DNA from: Bacteroidales bacterium | GTDB lineage: Bacteria > Bacteroidota > Bacteroidia > Bacteroidales > UBA1715 | Direction of reading: 5' to 3' | Assembly: GCA_016714605.1 (NCBI GenBank) | Contig: JADKDL010000007.1 | Location: forward strand, 166,282-230,281 | DNA length: 64,000 nt | Shown here: one piece after another, positions 28,037 through 36,499 of the stretch | Layout: each line of letters starts with the position of its first letter | Position numbering within the stretch: position 1 is the first letter of the stretch | Notes under the pieces: model-generated | Databases searched by the model: none | What the model was told of the DNA's origin: nothing | Seen by the model: the letters and a program-made list of their open reading frames with translations, nothing else | Program-made: the position numbers and the translations under genes

Positions 28037-28650
28037 TTATAAAACGCAAAATACAATATTTCTGCGGGTGTGTTTGCAAAAAACAGCTCTTTTGCAAATT
28101 TTAGTTGTGGGTTGGCTTGTGTATTTTGCAAATATGCTTTTTCGTGGGTTGGCTGTTCATTAATTTCTTTTTTTAATTTTTCTGTCTTTTAGGGAGCGAA
28201 TTGTTTTGTTTAATACTATTTCAAAAATAAACAAAACATCTATTTATAAAAATTATTGCGAGCGGGTAATAGCTCTAACAACATTAGTAAAAACACTGTC
28301 ATTAGCGAAAAGCAGCAGATTTACCTACCTCAATGAAATAACTGAGGTAGGTAAATGTTGACACACTTAAATATGTTCAGCTTAGGAAAAGCCTGAGTTA
28401 AACAGAGTGGTTTGACGCACTCCTCTAGAGCTTGATACTGATGTTATATCTATCTATTTTTATAGTTTCAATCATCTCAATAAAAGCATGTAGAACTTTG
28501 TATGGTTCTAATTCTTGACTCAATATGAAACGTGCCGGATCTCGTGCGTCGTCAGTATCCGCCGTGAAAAGCAACAATGCAGGACAAAATATTGCAACCC
28601 TAATGAAACCAGCATGTTGAATGATCTGTTGTTGTTGGTATTTACTTTAT
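28037..28650. other. Intergenic region with palindromic repeats
   Basis: No supported gene. It holds a 14-bp perfect inverted repeat (28319-28332 / 28343-28356, core TACCTACCTCA) and a copy of the TTCAGCTTAGG hairpin family (28375-28403). These resemble material that separates the genes further right. Confidence 0.6.
28375..28403. repeat. TTCAGCTTAGG hairpin repeat, copy 1
   Basis: GTTCAGCTTAGG-aaaag-CCTGAGTTAAAC forms an imperfect hairpin. Better copies lie at 32537-32565 and 34738-34766, and a degenerate one at 31173-31200. All are intergenic. Confidence 0.75.
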
Positions 28651-29691
28651 TTACTTAACGTTATCCCAACTTGTTCTCTGAGTTAGTATTCCATTAAGGT
28701 CATATCCTTGAGATTTTACGACTCCAATCCTAGGAACAAACCATTCGGTTAAATACGTTACAGCATATCCTTGCTCGTTCTGAAGACCCATTTTTACGAT
28801 TTCTTTATTCGATTTTTGAGCAATTTTTCCTCTAACCTTATCAAATGTTTTTTGAAATGCTGCGTTATCAGATGTAATGACAGATTGTGTGCCTGTTTTT
28901 ACCCATTTTTGACTCTCTATTACAAAAGCTTTATATTTGTTACCATCAATATCTAGTTCCTCTTCTCTAATAACATTGGCATTAACATAATTTTTTGTTT
29001 GCATCACCATCTGTGATTCCATCTTCATATTTACAGTAACCAAATTCCAAACAAATTCATTACGTGTTATTTCCCAATTCCCATAACCAGATTCGCCAGT
29101 TCTTGAATCAGTAGCCCATGTATATTCCGTCTTTGTTTTCTTTTCATAGCCGGTAATCTGCATTACCTGCTGTGTCCAATTATGTCCTTTAGGATAGGTT
29201 GTCCCATAATCCTCATACATAGGCAAAATATCTCCAACTTTTAAATTATTGGGAATTATTTGAACACCTATTGTAGAAAATCCAGTTGTGTCACCATTTA
29301 CTACCGCAAAAGAGAGTGATGGACCTCTATAAATAAACATTGTATCATTTGTACAAATGTAATTGGAAGTATACTCAACGCCATTAATTGTAGATGAGAA
29401 AACTATAATTTCACCTTGACCGGAGATAATATCTTTAACGTTTGTCACGAATTTACCTTCATACGATGGCTTCTCAGTTCCTGATTCAGAATTTTCATTA
29501 AACTCATCAGCATATTTTACTTTATCAGCTGGTTTCATTTTTGCCCATTCAGGCATTATGGTTTTCATACAAAACCAAGTTTTCATCGACGAATTTATTA
29601 TCTGCCCTTTTTCATATAATGAGCACTTTTGAGCATTTGATAGAGATGCTGTTGCAATCAGCATTGATAAGGAAATAATAATTTTTTTCAT
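28651..29691 (-). CDS. Secreted protein of unknown function
   Basis: A 346-residue protein with a signal peptide (MKKIIISLSMLIATASLSNAQ, cleavage near 20). The mature part is beta-rich and resembles the Bacteroidota secreted proteins loosely grouped with TapB/DUF3108 (VNGVEYTSNYIC-like strands, DGNKYKAFVIESQKW, and a C-terminal YLTEWFVPRIGVVKSQGYD). That likeness is weak and no function follows from it. No T9SS sorting domain is present. It lies alone, flanked by repeat-rich spacers, as the first of three orphan genes in the same orientation. Confidence 0.7.
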   Translation of the reverse strand: MKKIIISLSMLIATASLSNAQKCSLYEKGQIINSSMKTWFCMKTIMPEWAKMKPADKVKYADEFNENSESGTEKPSYEGKFVTNVKDIISGQGEIIVFSSTINGVEYTSNYICTNDTMFIYRGPSLSFAVVNGDTTGFSTIGVQIIPNNLKVGDILPMYEDYGTTYPKGHNWTQQVMQITGYEKKTKTEYTWATDSRTGESGYGNWEITRNEFVWNLVTVNMKMESQMVMQTKNYVNANVIREEELDIDGNKYKAFVIESQKWVKTGTQSVITSDNAAFQKTFDKVRGKIAQKSNKEIVKMGLQNEQGYAVTYLTEWFVPRIGVVKSQGYDLNGILTQRTSWDNVK

Positions 29692-30048
29692 GTTTGTATA
29701 TTTTAGTTGGTTAAAGTAAATATACTAATTTAATCTTAATATTTGAAAAGTCTTATAGCTGCTAGTTTGTCTTAGTACATTACAGCCACAATTACCGAAA
29801 GCTTTTAAAAAGTTTAAAATATTAAATATTTGAAAAAAAAATTGAATTGGCAGTGGTTCAGAGTCCTATTTCAGTCACTAACATCTGCATTTTTAGGCTT
29901 ATGGAGCGTGGATATGAACGTGGTTTTTTGCTTGTACTGCCTAATCGTGCTGGAATGAGGCTACTGAGCCTTTCGAAGTATTGTTCAACACAAAATCATC
30001 GGTGGGTCTTGCAGACCGCTCAGATTCCTGTTTATTGGCTGTAGCACG
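29692..30048. other. Spacer with attC-like features between orphan genes
   Basis: About 350 bases. The part at 29870-30050 is richer in GC than its flanks. On the minus strand it begins ATAACGTGC and ends GTTAGTG, with several internal inverted segments. A 65-codon frame in it has no coding character. The layout recalls recombination-site spacers of gene cassettes, but the match to the attC consensus is partial. Confidence 0.4.
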
Positions 30049-30936
30049 TTATCTATATTCAATTTTTCTTTCATAAGCATCGCTTTTTTTATCTCCTCGA
30101 TAAACAACCTGTCTAATCCAATTTCCTTTACTATCATAAGAATATTCAAATCTAAATTCAAGCAAATTCCCATTGGGAAACAAACTCTTTTCCGAAAGTT
30201 TGTTGTTGTATTTATCGTATGTGTACTCATATTTATACTCCATCTCACCAGTTTGCTCATTTCTTTTAAGTTCCATCAATAGATTCCCTTGTTCATCATA
30301 ATCAAATGTGGTAATCGCAACAATATTTCCCTTAAAATCCATATGTTTTATATTCCTATACTTATCAGAATTTCCGTATTTATATATCTCATTAAGAATA
30401 ATTGAATCTTTATCTGTTATGATTTTCTTGATTTTAAAACCTTTACGATTATAGTGATATTCATAAATTCTAATCAGACCTTCTTTGAAAGTCTTTGTAT
30501 AAATTTTATAATCATTAGTTTTCTGTGTCAGGGAATACGTGCTTAGTATGCTTCCGTCACCATCAAAAAGCTGTTTTTGTATGATATTATTATCGGTATC
30601 AAAGTCCATAATATAATTACTTTCTAAGGTTTTTCTATCTGATTGAAATCTATATGATTCAATTAGATTCCCTATTGAATCATAGACCAATGAATCTATT
30701 AAGACCGTTGGGAAATTAGAGAGAATTAGTCTACCTTTTGAATCAAATTTATATGAGCTAGTATCATTTAATATTAACTCATCAGAGCCATAAAGAGTCC
30801 GATATTTTGAAAGTATAACCATTTTTATCGCACTTTTTCCTTCCAAGTCAGACACGTATGGGTATTGGTATTCATTTTTTTGTCCAAAAAGACTTATTGA
30901 AAATATTAATCCAAATATTAAAAATCTATATCTCAT
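30049..30936 (-). CDS. Exported YD-repeat-like protein
   Basis: A 295-residue protein beginning at ATG 30936 (MRYRFLIFGLIFSISLFGQ, a good signal peptide). An earlier possible start at 30972 would run through the repeat that precedes the gene and is less likely. The mature part consists of imperfect 20-40 residue units with YDSIGNLIESYRF, FDYDEQGNLLMEL, YEYTYDKYNNKLSE and YSYDSKGNWIRQVVYRG. This is the YD-like pattern also seen in the T9SS proteins at 8.5-12.8 kb, here without a sorting domain. The function is unknown. It lies in a run of orphan genes separated by related repeats. Confidence 0.7.
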   Translation of the reverse strand: MRYRFLIFGLIFSISLFGQKNEYQYPYVSDLEGKSAIKMVILSKYRTLYGSDELILNDTSSYKFDSKGRLILSNFPTVLIDSLVYDSIGNLIESYRFQSDRKTLESNYIMDFDTDNNIIQKQLFDGDGSILSTYSLTQKTNDYKIYTKTFKEGLIRIYEYHYNRKGFKIKKIITDKDSIILNEIYKYGNSDKYRNIKHMDFKGNIVAITTFDYDEQGNLLMELKRNEQTGEMEYKYEYTYDKYNNKLSEKSLFPNGNLLEFRFEYSYDSKGNWIRQVVYRGDKKSDAYERKIEYR

Positions 30937-30960
30937 AATGTTGCAGAGTCGTTTTTGTAT

Positions 30961-31200
30961 TATAGCTAACATTTCAATATCCCCTATTGCTGATACATTC
31001 CATTTATCAACACCTCATTTTTCTGTAAAAATAATTTATTCTAAAAGTAAAATAAACCAGTATCATTATGGTTTTGAAATGGTTTTGTTAAAAGCTGTGG
31101 GGCTTTTATTGCTAATATAAGAAAGATATGACGGTGAGGTAGGTGAGTGTAGGTAAAGCCTACTAATCGATATTCAGTTCAAGCAAATCAGGAGCTGAAC
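30961..31200. repeat. Long intergenic repeat, copy A
   Basis: Starts CTAACATTTC, then CCCCTATTGCTGATACATTCC, and later GGGGCTTTTATTGCTAATA and GATATGACGGTGAGGTAG. It matches copy B at 32285-32565 over several blocks in the same order. It ends in a degenerate hairpin repeat (31173-31200). It separates the YD-repeat gene from the ParB-like gene. Confidence 0.75.
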
Positions 31201-31293
31201 AAGGGTAATATTATAAGAAATAGTATATTAAATTGATTCGTCTTATCATGGTTGTTATTTTTTAATACTACCCAGCGGATATGAGCTTAATAT

Positions 31294-32274
31294 TTATTCA
31301 TTTTTCAACATCGCTTCCAATTCCTCTTGGTCTATGTTTGGTTGATTTCTAAATTTCTTTACATCATTAATCCATATCTCCTCAAAGTCGGCTTGTGCAA
31401 TACTTTTCGTAATTGGTCTTATAGAAGGTCTTTCATCATAAGCTTCAATTAAAATTGAATTAATATCATCAATACTTAATTTTGCCTTTGAAGGATGATT
31501 TTGTCTAATTTCTATGCTTTTAACTATATTCTCTCTTCTTGTCATGTCTTTTGGATAATACTCTTCTCTCATAGTATTTAATACTAAAATTTCGGGTTCA
31601 ATATTTTCCAGCTGATATGCCTTAAGTCTTCTATGTCCATCAATGATAATAAATGCATCCAAACTATTTATATACCAAGCCAATATCGGAGGGCAAGTTC
31701 CTTCTTTAACTTTTTTTCTCCACCATTTCACCCTACCTTCACTCTCATTTGGAGTATCTTTTAATGCAACTAAGTTTCCACTCCCATTGATACCCCAATC
31801 AAGATATGTCAATTGAGAATTGGTAAAAACATTATCAGTTTCAAATACAATCCATTTTTCAAACAAATCAAGTTTTTGCCTTTTCCACTTTAAAAATCCT
31901 TGAGATATTTTCCATTTTCCATCATAAAGAAATGTATTTTCACTTTTCATGAGTGAGTCAATAAAAAATCTTGACCAATATATGATTTTGTCTTTTTGAT
32001 TAGAACATTTGTAATTCTCAATCTGGTTTGATGTAATAGGAGGAATAATCATATTTTGTTTTTCCCAGTCAAAATTGTTCCTTAAAATCCAAGCTCCGTA
32101 GTAATTAAACTCAATGCAACCCCAAAATACAGTCAATTCATTTCTAGTAAGACTGAAACGAAGGTTTCCACCAGAATGAATCTGAAAATTACCAACAGGC
32201 TGGTCATCAACCTCAATTTGCAAATGAGACCAATTACCATCATCGTCTATTATGTCATTCCAATGCAGTTTCAT
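31294..32274 (-). CDS. ParB/sulfiredoxin-fold domain protein
   Basis: About 326 residues from ATG 32274; a GTG start 15 bases earlier lies in the repeat and is disfavoured. The recognisable part is in the middle: ILAWYINSLDAFIIIDGHRR, then LKAYQLENIEPEILVLN. This is the ParB/Srx-like phosphoadenosine-binding fold with its GHRRLKAY signature, which binds or hydrolyses nucleotides. The N-terminal 150 residues (LSHLQIEVDDQPVG-like start, tryptophan-rich) and the C-terminal helical tail are not recognised. No parA or DNA-binding domain accompanies it, so chromosome partitioning is unlikely. Similar stand-alone proteins occur in accessory regions. Confidence 0.7.
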   Translation of the reverse strand: MKLHWNDIIDDDGNWSHLQIEVDDQPVGNFQIHSGGNLRFSLTRNELTVFWGCIEFNYYGAWILRNNFDWEKQNMIIPPITSNQIENYKCSNQKDKIIYWSRFFIDSLMKSENTFLYDGKWKISQGFLKWKRQKLDLFEKWIVFETDNVFTNSQLTYLDWGINGSGNLVALKDTPNESEGRVKWWRKKVKEGTCPPILAWYINSLDAFIIIDGHRRLKAYQLENIEPEILVLNTMREEYYPKDMTRRENIVKSIEIRQNHPSKAKLSIDDINSILIEAYDERPSIRPITKSIAQADFEEIWINDVKKFRNQPNIDQEELEAMLKNE

Positions 32275-32284
32275 ATTATTATTA

Positions 32285-32565
32285 AGCACAACGTTTCATT
32301 ATCACCTATTGCTGAAACATTCCATTTATCAACACCCCATTTTCTCAAAAAATGATTTCTTTTAATGAAAAAGAGGTGTATCATGAATGTTTTTAAAATG
32401 TTATTGATAAATATAGAATTCTATTTCAAAATAATCAAATTATCTATACATCAAAATTATAGTAGGGGCTTTTATTGCTAATAACGAAAGATATGACGGT
32501 GAGGTAGAATAGTGTTGACATAGCCTACTTAAATATGTTCAGCTTAGGAAAAGCCTGAGCTGAAC
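32285..32565. repeat. Long intergenic repeat, copy B, with hairpin copy
   Basis: Begins CAACGTTTCATTATCACC, then CTATTGCTGAAACATTCC, and shares GGGGCTTTTATTGCTAATA and GATATGACGGTGAGGTAG with copy A. It contains an imperfect palindrome (AAACATTC ... GAATGTTT) and ends in the best TTCAGCTTAGG hairpin (32537-32565). The rest up to 32642 is featureless. Confidence 0.75.
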
Positions 32566-32642
32566 GAGGAAGGCCTATTTTCTTTCTCTATTTATATTAA
32601 AAAAAATAATCTTTGTCTCCTCGAAAACAAACACATTTACTA

Positions 32643-34166
32643 TCAACATTTTTCAAATAGCTTATTTACTGCATTTGTTGCAATATCTAAATCTCTTAAC
32701 GAATTTTTTTTCTTAAATGAATGCTCTTCCAATCGCACCAAAATATTTTTCAGGGTTTTGATTGCCTCATTAATATGTGGCCCTTTGTTGAGCATTATAC
32801 ATTCTGCTTGTACGCCTTGTACTACATCGCTAATTTCGGCTCTGGTGGGTATTCCGGTTTTGGCAAGATTTTCAAGCACTTGCGTTGCCCATATTACCGG
32901 TACATGTGCGGCCTCACAAATCAAAAGTATCTGATTCTGTACCTCCGAAATTTCTTCAAAACCTATCTCAACTGCCAAATCGCCTCGGGCTATCATTACG
33001 CCTATTTTGTTTCGTTGCATGCCTTCTAGCAGTATGTGTGGCAAATTATCAAAAGCCTCCTTGTTTTCAATCTTGAACACTACTCCCAAATCTTTGGCAC
33101 AGAGCTGTTCCAAATGCTGATACAGATACCGAACATCTTCTGGAGTGCGCACGAATGAATAACCTACAATATCTGCATGTTTACATACGAAAGGTAAATT
33201 TTCTATATCTTTTTCGGTTAAAGCAGGCAGATTAAGCTTTGTATTGGGTAGATTTATTCCTTTTTGTGAACCAATTTTTGACTTATAACAGTTGGTTATT
33301 TCAAGTTCTACTTGATCATGAAATTTCTCTACAACTACCGAATGTATCATTCCATCATCAAACATAACCACATCGCCAATTTTCACATCGTCTATTAACT
33401 CATGTAGCAGTACTCCTATTTCGGCTTTTTTTTGTTGTATGTTATTCTTGCTGTATTTAGATTTTTTGCCCAATGTTTCCTGCTTAGTCAAAATAATACG
33501 TTCACCGGTTCTCACCGGAATATAATTTGTGTTCTTTCCTTTTTTACTCTCAATTTCAATAAGCGAAGTTCTAATCTTAGGCCCAGACAAATCCATGTAA
33601 ATTTTTACATCTTGTTTAGTCTCAGCTTCTACCTCATGAATAAACTGCACCATTTTAGTCCAAATGGCAAGATCTCCATGACTGAGGTTTATTCTGGCTA
33701 TTTCCATGCCATTCAGTACCATATCTCTAATGATTGTCTTATCGTCGGCAGCCTCATTAGGTAGTGTTACCATTATTTCGGTAAAGTTTTTCATTTGAGC
33801 ATTGTTGAAAAGTTCATTGGCATGTTTCATAATCAACTGTTTGCTTTTCGGGTAACCAACTATTTCAATTTCTTTATCCTGCTTGAATGGCAGTCCTTGT
33901 ATTAACTTTAAATTTTTAATAACACTCAACAGATTCATGTAAACATATCCTTCGGCAGTGCGCAATGACGATAAACCAAGATCTGAAAGTGTGTCGTGAT
34001 ACTTTCTCAAATCAATACTTCTTAAAATCAAATATCTATATAAGTTTTTGGCACTTAACTTATATTCACGACTCAAATGAGCTATTTTTGATTCAATTTC
34101 CGCTTCTTTTTCTACAATAGTTGCAAGTATAGCACTCAGTGCGTTATCTAATTCCTTTACTCTCAT
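32643..34166 (-). CDS. Atypical pyruvate kinase-like protein with N-terminal extension
   Basis: A 507-residue protein. The first 110 residues are an unrecognised helical extension. From about residue 125 it follows pyruvate kinase: NGMEIARINLSHGD, KIYMDLSGPKIRT, VFKIENKEAF with the catalytic lysine, IARGDLAVEIGFEEI, and PTRAEISDVVQG. Two features depart from the glycolytic enzyme. The SGETA nucleotide loop is replaced by LNKGPHI, and there is no C-terminal regulatory domain. This matches the long, poorly studied pyruvate kinase-like subgroup seen in some bacteria. It may use a different nucleotide or act in another pathway. The metal and substrate residues that can be seen are intact. Confidence 0.8.
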   Translation of the reverse strand: MRVKELDNALSAILATIVEKEAEIESKIAHLSREYKLSAKNLYRYLILRSIDLRKYHDTLSDLGLSSLRTAEGYVYMNLLSVIKNLKLIQGLPFKQDKEIEIVGYPKSKQLIMKHANELFNNAQMKNFTEIMVTLPNEAADDKTIIRDMVLNGMEIARINLSHGDLAIWTKMVQFIHEVEAETKQDVKIYMDLSGPKIRTSLIEIESKKGKNTNYIPVRTGERIILTKQETLGKKSKYSKNNIQQKKAEIGVLLHELIDDVKIGDVVMFDDGMIHSVVVEKFHDQVELEITNCYKSKIGSQKGINLPNTKLNLPALTEKDIENLPFVCKHADIVGYSFVRTPEDVRYLYQHLEQLCAKDLGVVFKIENKEAFDNLPHILLEGMQRNKIGVMIARGDLAVEIGFEEISEVQNQILLICEAAHVPVIWATQVLENLAKTGIPTRAEISDVVQGVQAECIMLNKGPHINEAIKTLKNILVRLEEHSFKKKNSLRDLDIATNAVNKLFEKC

Positions 34167-34488
34167 ATAAATAATATTTTTACTACCATTCTAATTTTGC
34201 TCCATTTCAAAAAATCAGAATTGCACATTTCCAAACAAAAATAAACCATTGTAATGAATGTTTTATCTGTTTTTAATAGGTTTAATAATGTTTTGAGGGG
34301 GAAGTTGATTTTTTGATTTTATTTTCGGCGCAGATGGCGCGAGTTTGTAACTTGTGCTTAATGCAATTAACAGCTATCAGTTAAAACTTAGAGATATTCA
34401 AATTCAAGCGTTTCAATCTTTTACCCGCTACCGCGGAGCTCTGCACCGTGGAAATAATAATTTTATTTATACAGATTTTTCAAACTAA

Positions 34489-34661
34489 GTAGGACGTCCC
34501 GTCCGGTCAGAATAATAAGAATACAAAATTGAAAGGATGTATAATATAAGAATGTTGTAGGAAGAATTGAAAATTTAAATTAAAACTAAAATTAAGTTTC
34601 AGTGATAGCCAAAAACACAAAATTGGTAATAATCAATGATTGACTGGACGGGACGTCATAC
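34489..34661. mobile_element. MITE-like element with 21-bp terminal inverted repeats
   Basis: GTAGGACGTCCCGTCC at the left end and its complement GGACGGGACGTCATAC at the right form 21-base ends with two mismatches, 173 bases apart overall. The interior is AT-rich and non-coding. No target-site duplication is obvious. It could be a non-autonomous transposable element or simply a long hairpin. Confidence 0.6.
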
Positions 34662-34737
34662 AATTTTAATTAAATTAAGATTTATAAACCCCGGTTCAGA
34701 GCACTGCGGAAGTAGTGTATCAAGAGCCTACTTATAT

Positions 34738-34766
34738 ATTCAGCTTAGGAAAAACCTGAGCTGAAC
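34738..34766. repeat. TTCAGCTTAGG hairpin repeat, copy 3
   Basis: ATTCAGCTTAGG-aaaaa-CCTGAGCTGAAC. It lies 40 bases from the stop of the unrecognised protein at 34808, so it could also serve as a terminator or 3' RNA structure on the minus strand. Confidence 0.75.
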
Positions 34767-34807
34767 GAGGGTTTGTTTATTATAGCAGTTTAATTATGTA
34801 CATTGCA

Positions 34808-35701
34808 TTATTGTAAAATACTATTCCAATCGGGTTGTTTATCGAAATTCAATATTCGTGTATTTGTACTTTTGAGTACTTCTTGTAACTGTTTAAACAA
34901 CTCGGTGCCTTCTTTAAAAAAGGTTTTTAGCATCTCCTTATCGACTCCCTTTTTTTCGATTGCCGAGATAAGAATATCTGATTTATCGCCAATCAACATT
35001 TGTAAGGCACAGTCAAGACAAATAAAAAAAAGAATAGTATCGTAAAAGTTTAATTCAATGTTGTCTATTTCTATTATCGAACAGTTAATCTTAATAGTAT
35101 TATAACGTGGCAATGGAACAAAATCGCTAAAGGCTTCGCAATTGTTTGTTCGGAAAAATTGATCATTGAGATATAATATTTCATCAAGTACTGCGAATGT
35201 AGGTTTTATTGTTGCAATAGTATCGGTTCCTGTTTCGCATTCCAAACCTACATTATTTATTAAATACTCGTGTTGAAGATCAGATTTACTTCGGTAATTT
35301 ATATATTGCTCAATAGTTTCATGAGTTATTTTTTCGTAAACCTTTTGATCGATTTCGATACTGTGATCAATAGGAATATTATTTGTATCACAAAATTCAA
35401 TAAATGCATCGTAGCAATTATCGACAGAACGTTTTGCGAGTATAAAAATAAAATCTTGTTCGAATAGGTCTTTCCACGAATATTCACTACCATCGAATTC
35501 GAATGCGGTACGAAATGTAATTTCGACTATATCCATTTCAATACCTATGTCGAAACTTATTCGTTTTGTCTCATCGAAAAGCATTTCATAATCGAAATTA
35601 CTTGAAAATTTAGCTTTACCTTCATCGATAAATGGAATTGTATTTATGTTTGTATAAATATAATCGTCGAAGAATATGTATAAGTTAGTGCTTGGAATCA
35701 T
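34808..35701 (-). CDS. Protein of unknown function
   Basis: A 297-residue acidic, soluble protein without signal peptide or long hydrophobic segments apart from LNFYDTILFFICLDCALQML near residue 220. The N-terminal half is rich in isoleucine and aspartate with strand-like periodicity (FDIGIEMDIVEITFRTAFEF). The C-terminus is helical (LKTFFKEGTELFKQLQEVL). No family is recognised. It lies 15 bases downstream of another unrecognised gene on the same strand, so the two probably form an operon and may work together. Confidence 0.65.
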   Translation of the reverse strand: MIPSTNLYIFFDDYIYTNINTIPFIDEGKAKFSSNFDYEMLFDETKRISFDIGIEMDIVEITFRTAFEFDGSEYSWKDLFEQDFIFILAKRSVDNCYDAFIEFCDTNNIPIDHSIEIDQKVYEKITHETIEQYINYRSKSDLQHEYLINNVGLECETGTDTIATIKPTFAVLDEILYLNDQFFRTNNCEAFSDFVPLPRYNTIKINCSIIEIDNIELNFYDTILFFICLDCALQMLIGDKSDILISAIEKKGVDKEMLKTFFKEGTELFKQLQEVLKSTNTRILNFDKQPDWNSILQ

Positions 35702-35716
35702 TGTAATATTTGGGTT

Positions 35717-36310
35717 TTATTGTTTTGATGAATGATTTAAATATTCGCCTGTAAGATAATAAAATTCTTCAACCCAAAGATGCATATTTATGAATGCACT
35801 GCGGTCGATATTGCGAATTGTATTGCCTGTAAAATCAACGATTTCTGGAAAGAATTGCGAAATAAATTCCTTTGTTTTGTCGTAGCATAGAAAAAGCAAA
35901 GTGCGCTCTTCGGCTTCGTCTTTTAATCTTTCTTCATGGAGTTTTATAAATGTTTGATGTTGTTCCGGAGGCAATTTTTTAAGGGTTTCTTTCAAAAACA
36001 GTTGCTCTTCTTGTGTTACATCGCGAGGGGGTATAGTTATCGATAATAATTTCGTGTTATCATCATTGTTATTCCCTCCAAGATTAAAATCAAGCAATTC
36101 GTTGATATCGACAACTTGTTTATGAGCACAACGAGTTATGTCTTCAATGAAAAGATGTTTGTGTTGCTCTAATTCGGGAAACTGTTGCAATGAAAGGTTT
36201 ACTATTGCTTGTTCGAGGGTATCTATAAATTCACTCTGTCTTGCAATTTCTGTGGCAAGTTCTGCATCCATACGGTTGCAATTGATTTCAAATTGTTCGT
36301 AGTTTAACAT
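35717..36310 (-). CDS. Protein of unknown function, operon partner
   Basis: A 197-residue soluble protein, mostly helical and glutamate/glutamine-rich. Notable parts are RMDAELATEIARQSEFIDTL near the start, a low-complexity LGGNNNDDNTK linker near residue 77, and LKETLKKLPPEQHQTFIKLH. The C-terminal third (FISQFFPEIVDFTG, YYLTGEYLNH) is more aromatic. No family is recognised. It is the first gene of the pair with the 297-residue protein. Confidence 0.65.
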   Translation of the reverse strand: MLNYEQFEINCNRMDAELATEIARQSEFIDTLEQAIVNLSLQQFPELEQHKHLFIEDITRCAHKQVVDINELLDFNLGGNNNDDNTKLLSITIPPRDVTQEEQLFLKETLKKLPPEQHQTFIKLHEERLKDEAEERTLLFLCYDKTKEFISQFFPEIVDFTGNTIRNIDRSAFINMHLWVEEFYYLTGEYLNHSSKQ

Positions 36311-36499
36311 AGAAAAGGTTTTTATATCTTTGTATTCTTAGTTTTTATTATCTAGTGTTTTAGATTAATTATATTTTTCAAAATGCCCTAAACTGCTCTT
36401 GTTTAAAGCTTGAGTCTAATAAAACATTCTTGTACATTTACAAAACATAGAAGTACAGCACTTAAGAGAAGTGTCACTTTTCTAAAATACAAACATTAC

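Larger units (their letters stand above)
34167..34807. other. Repeat-bearing intergenic region
   Basis: No gene. In order it holds a degenerate GTTTGTAACT motif (34330-34358), a GC-rich fragment CCGCTACCGCGGAGCTCTGC (34429-34448), a MITE-like element (34489-34661), and a TTCAGCTTAGG hairpin copy (34738-34766). Confidence 0.6.

Noticed and set aside
29847..30044. 65-codon frame on the plus strand between two orphan genes
   Set aside because: It lies in a structured spacer, has no signal or family likeness, and is opposite in strand to all neighbours.
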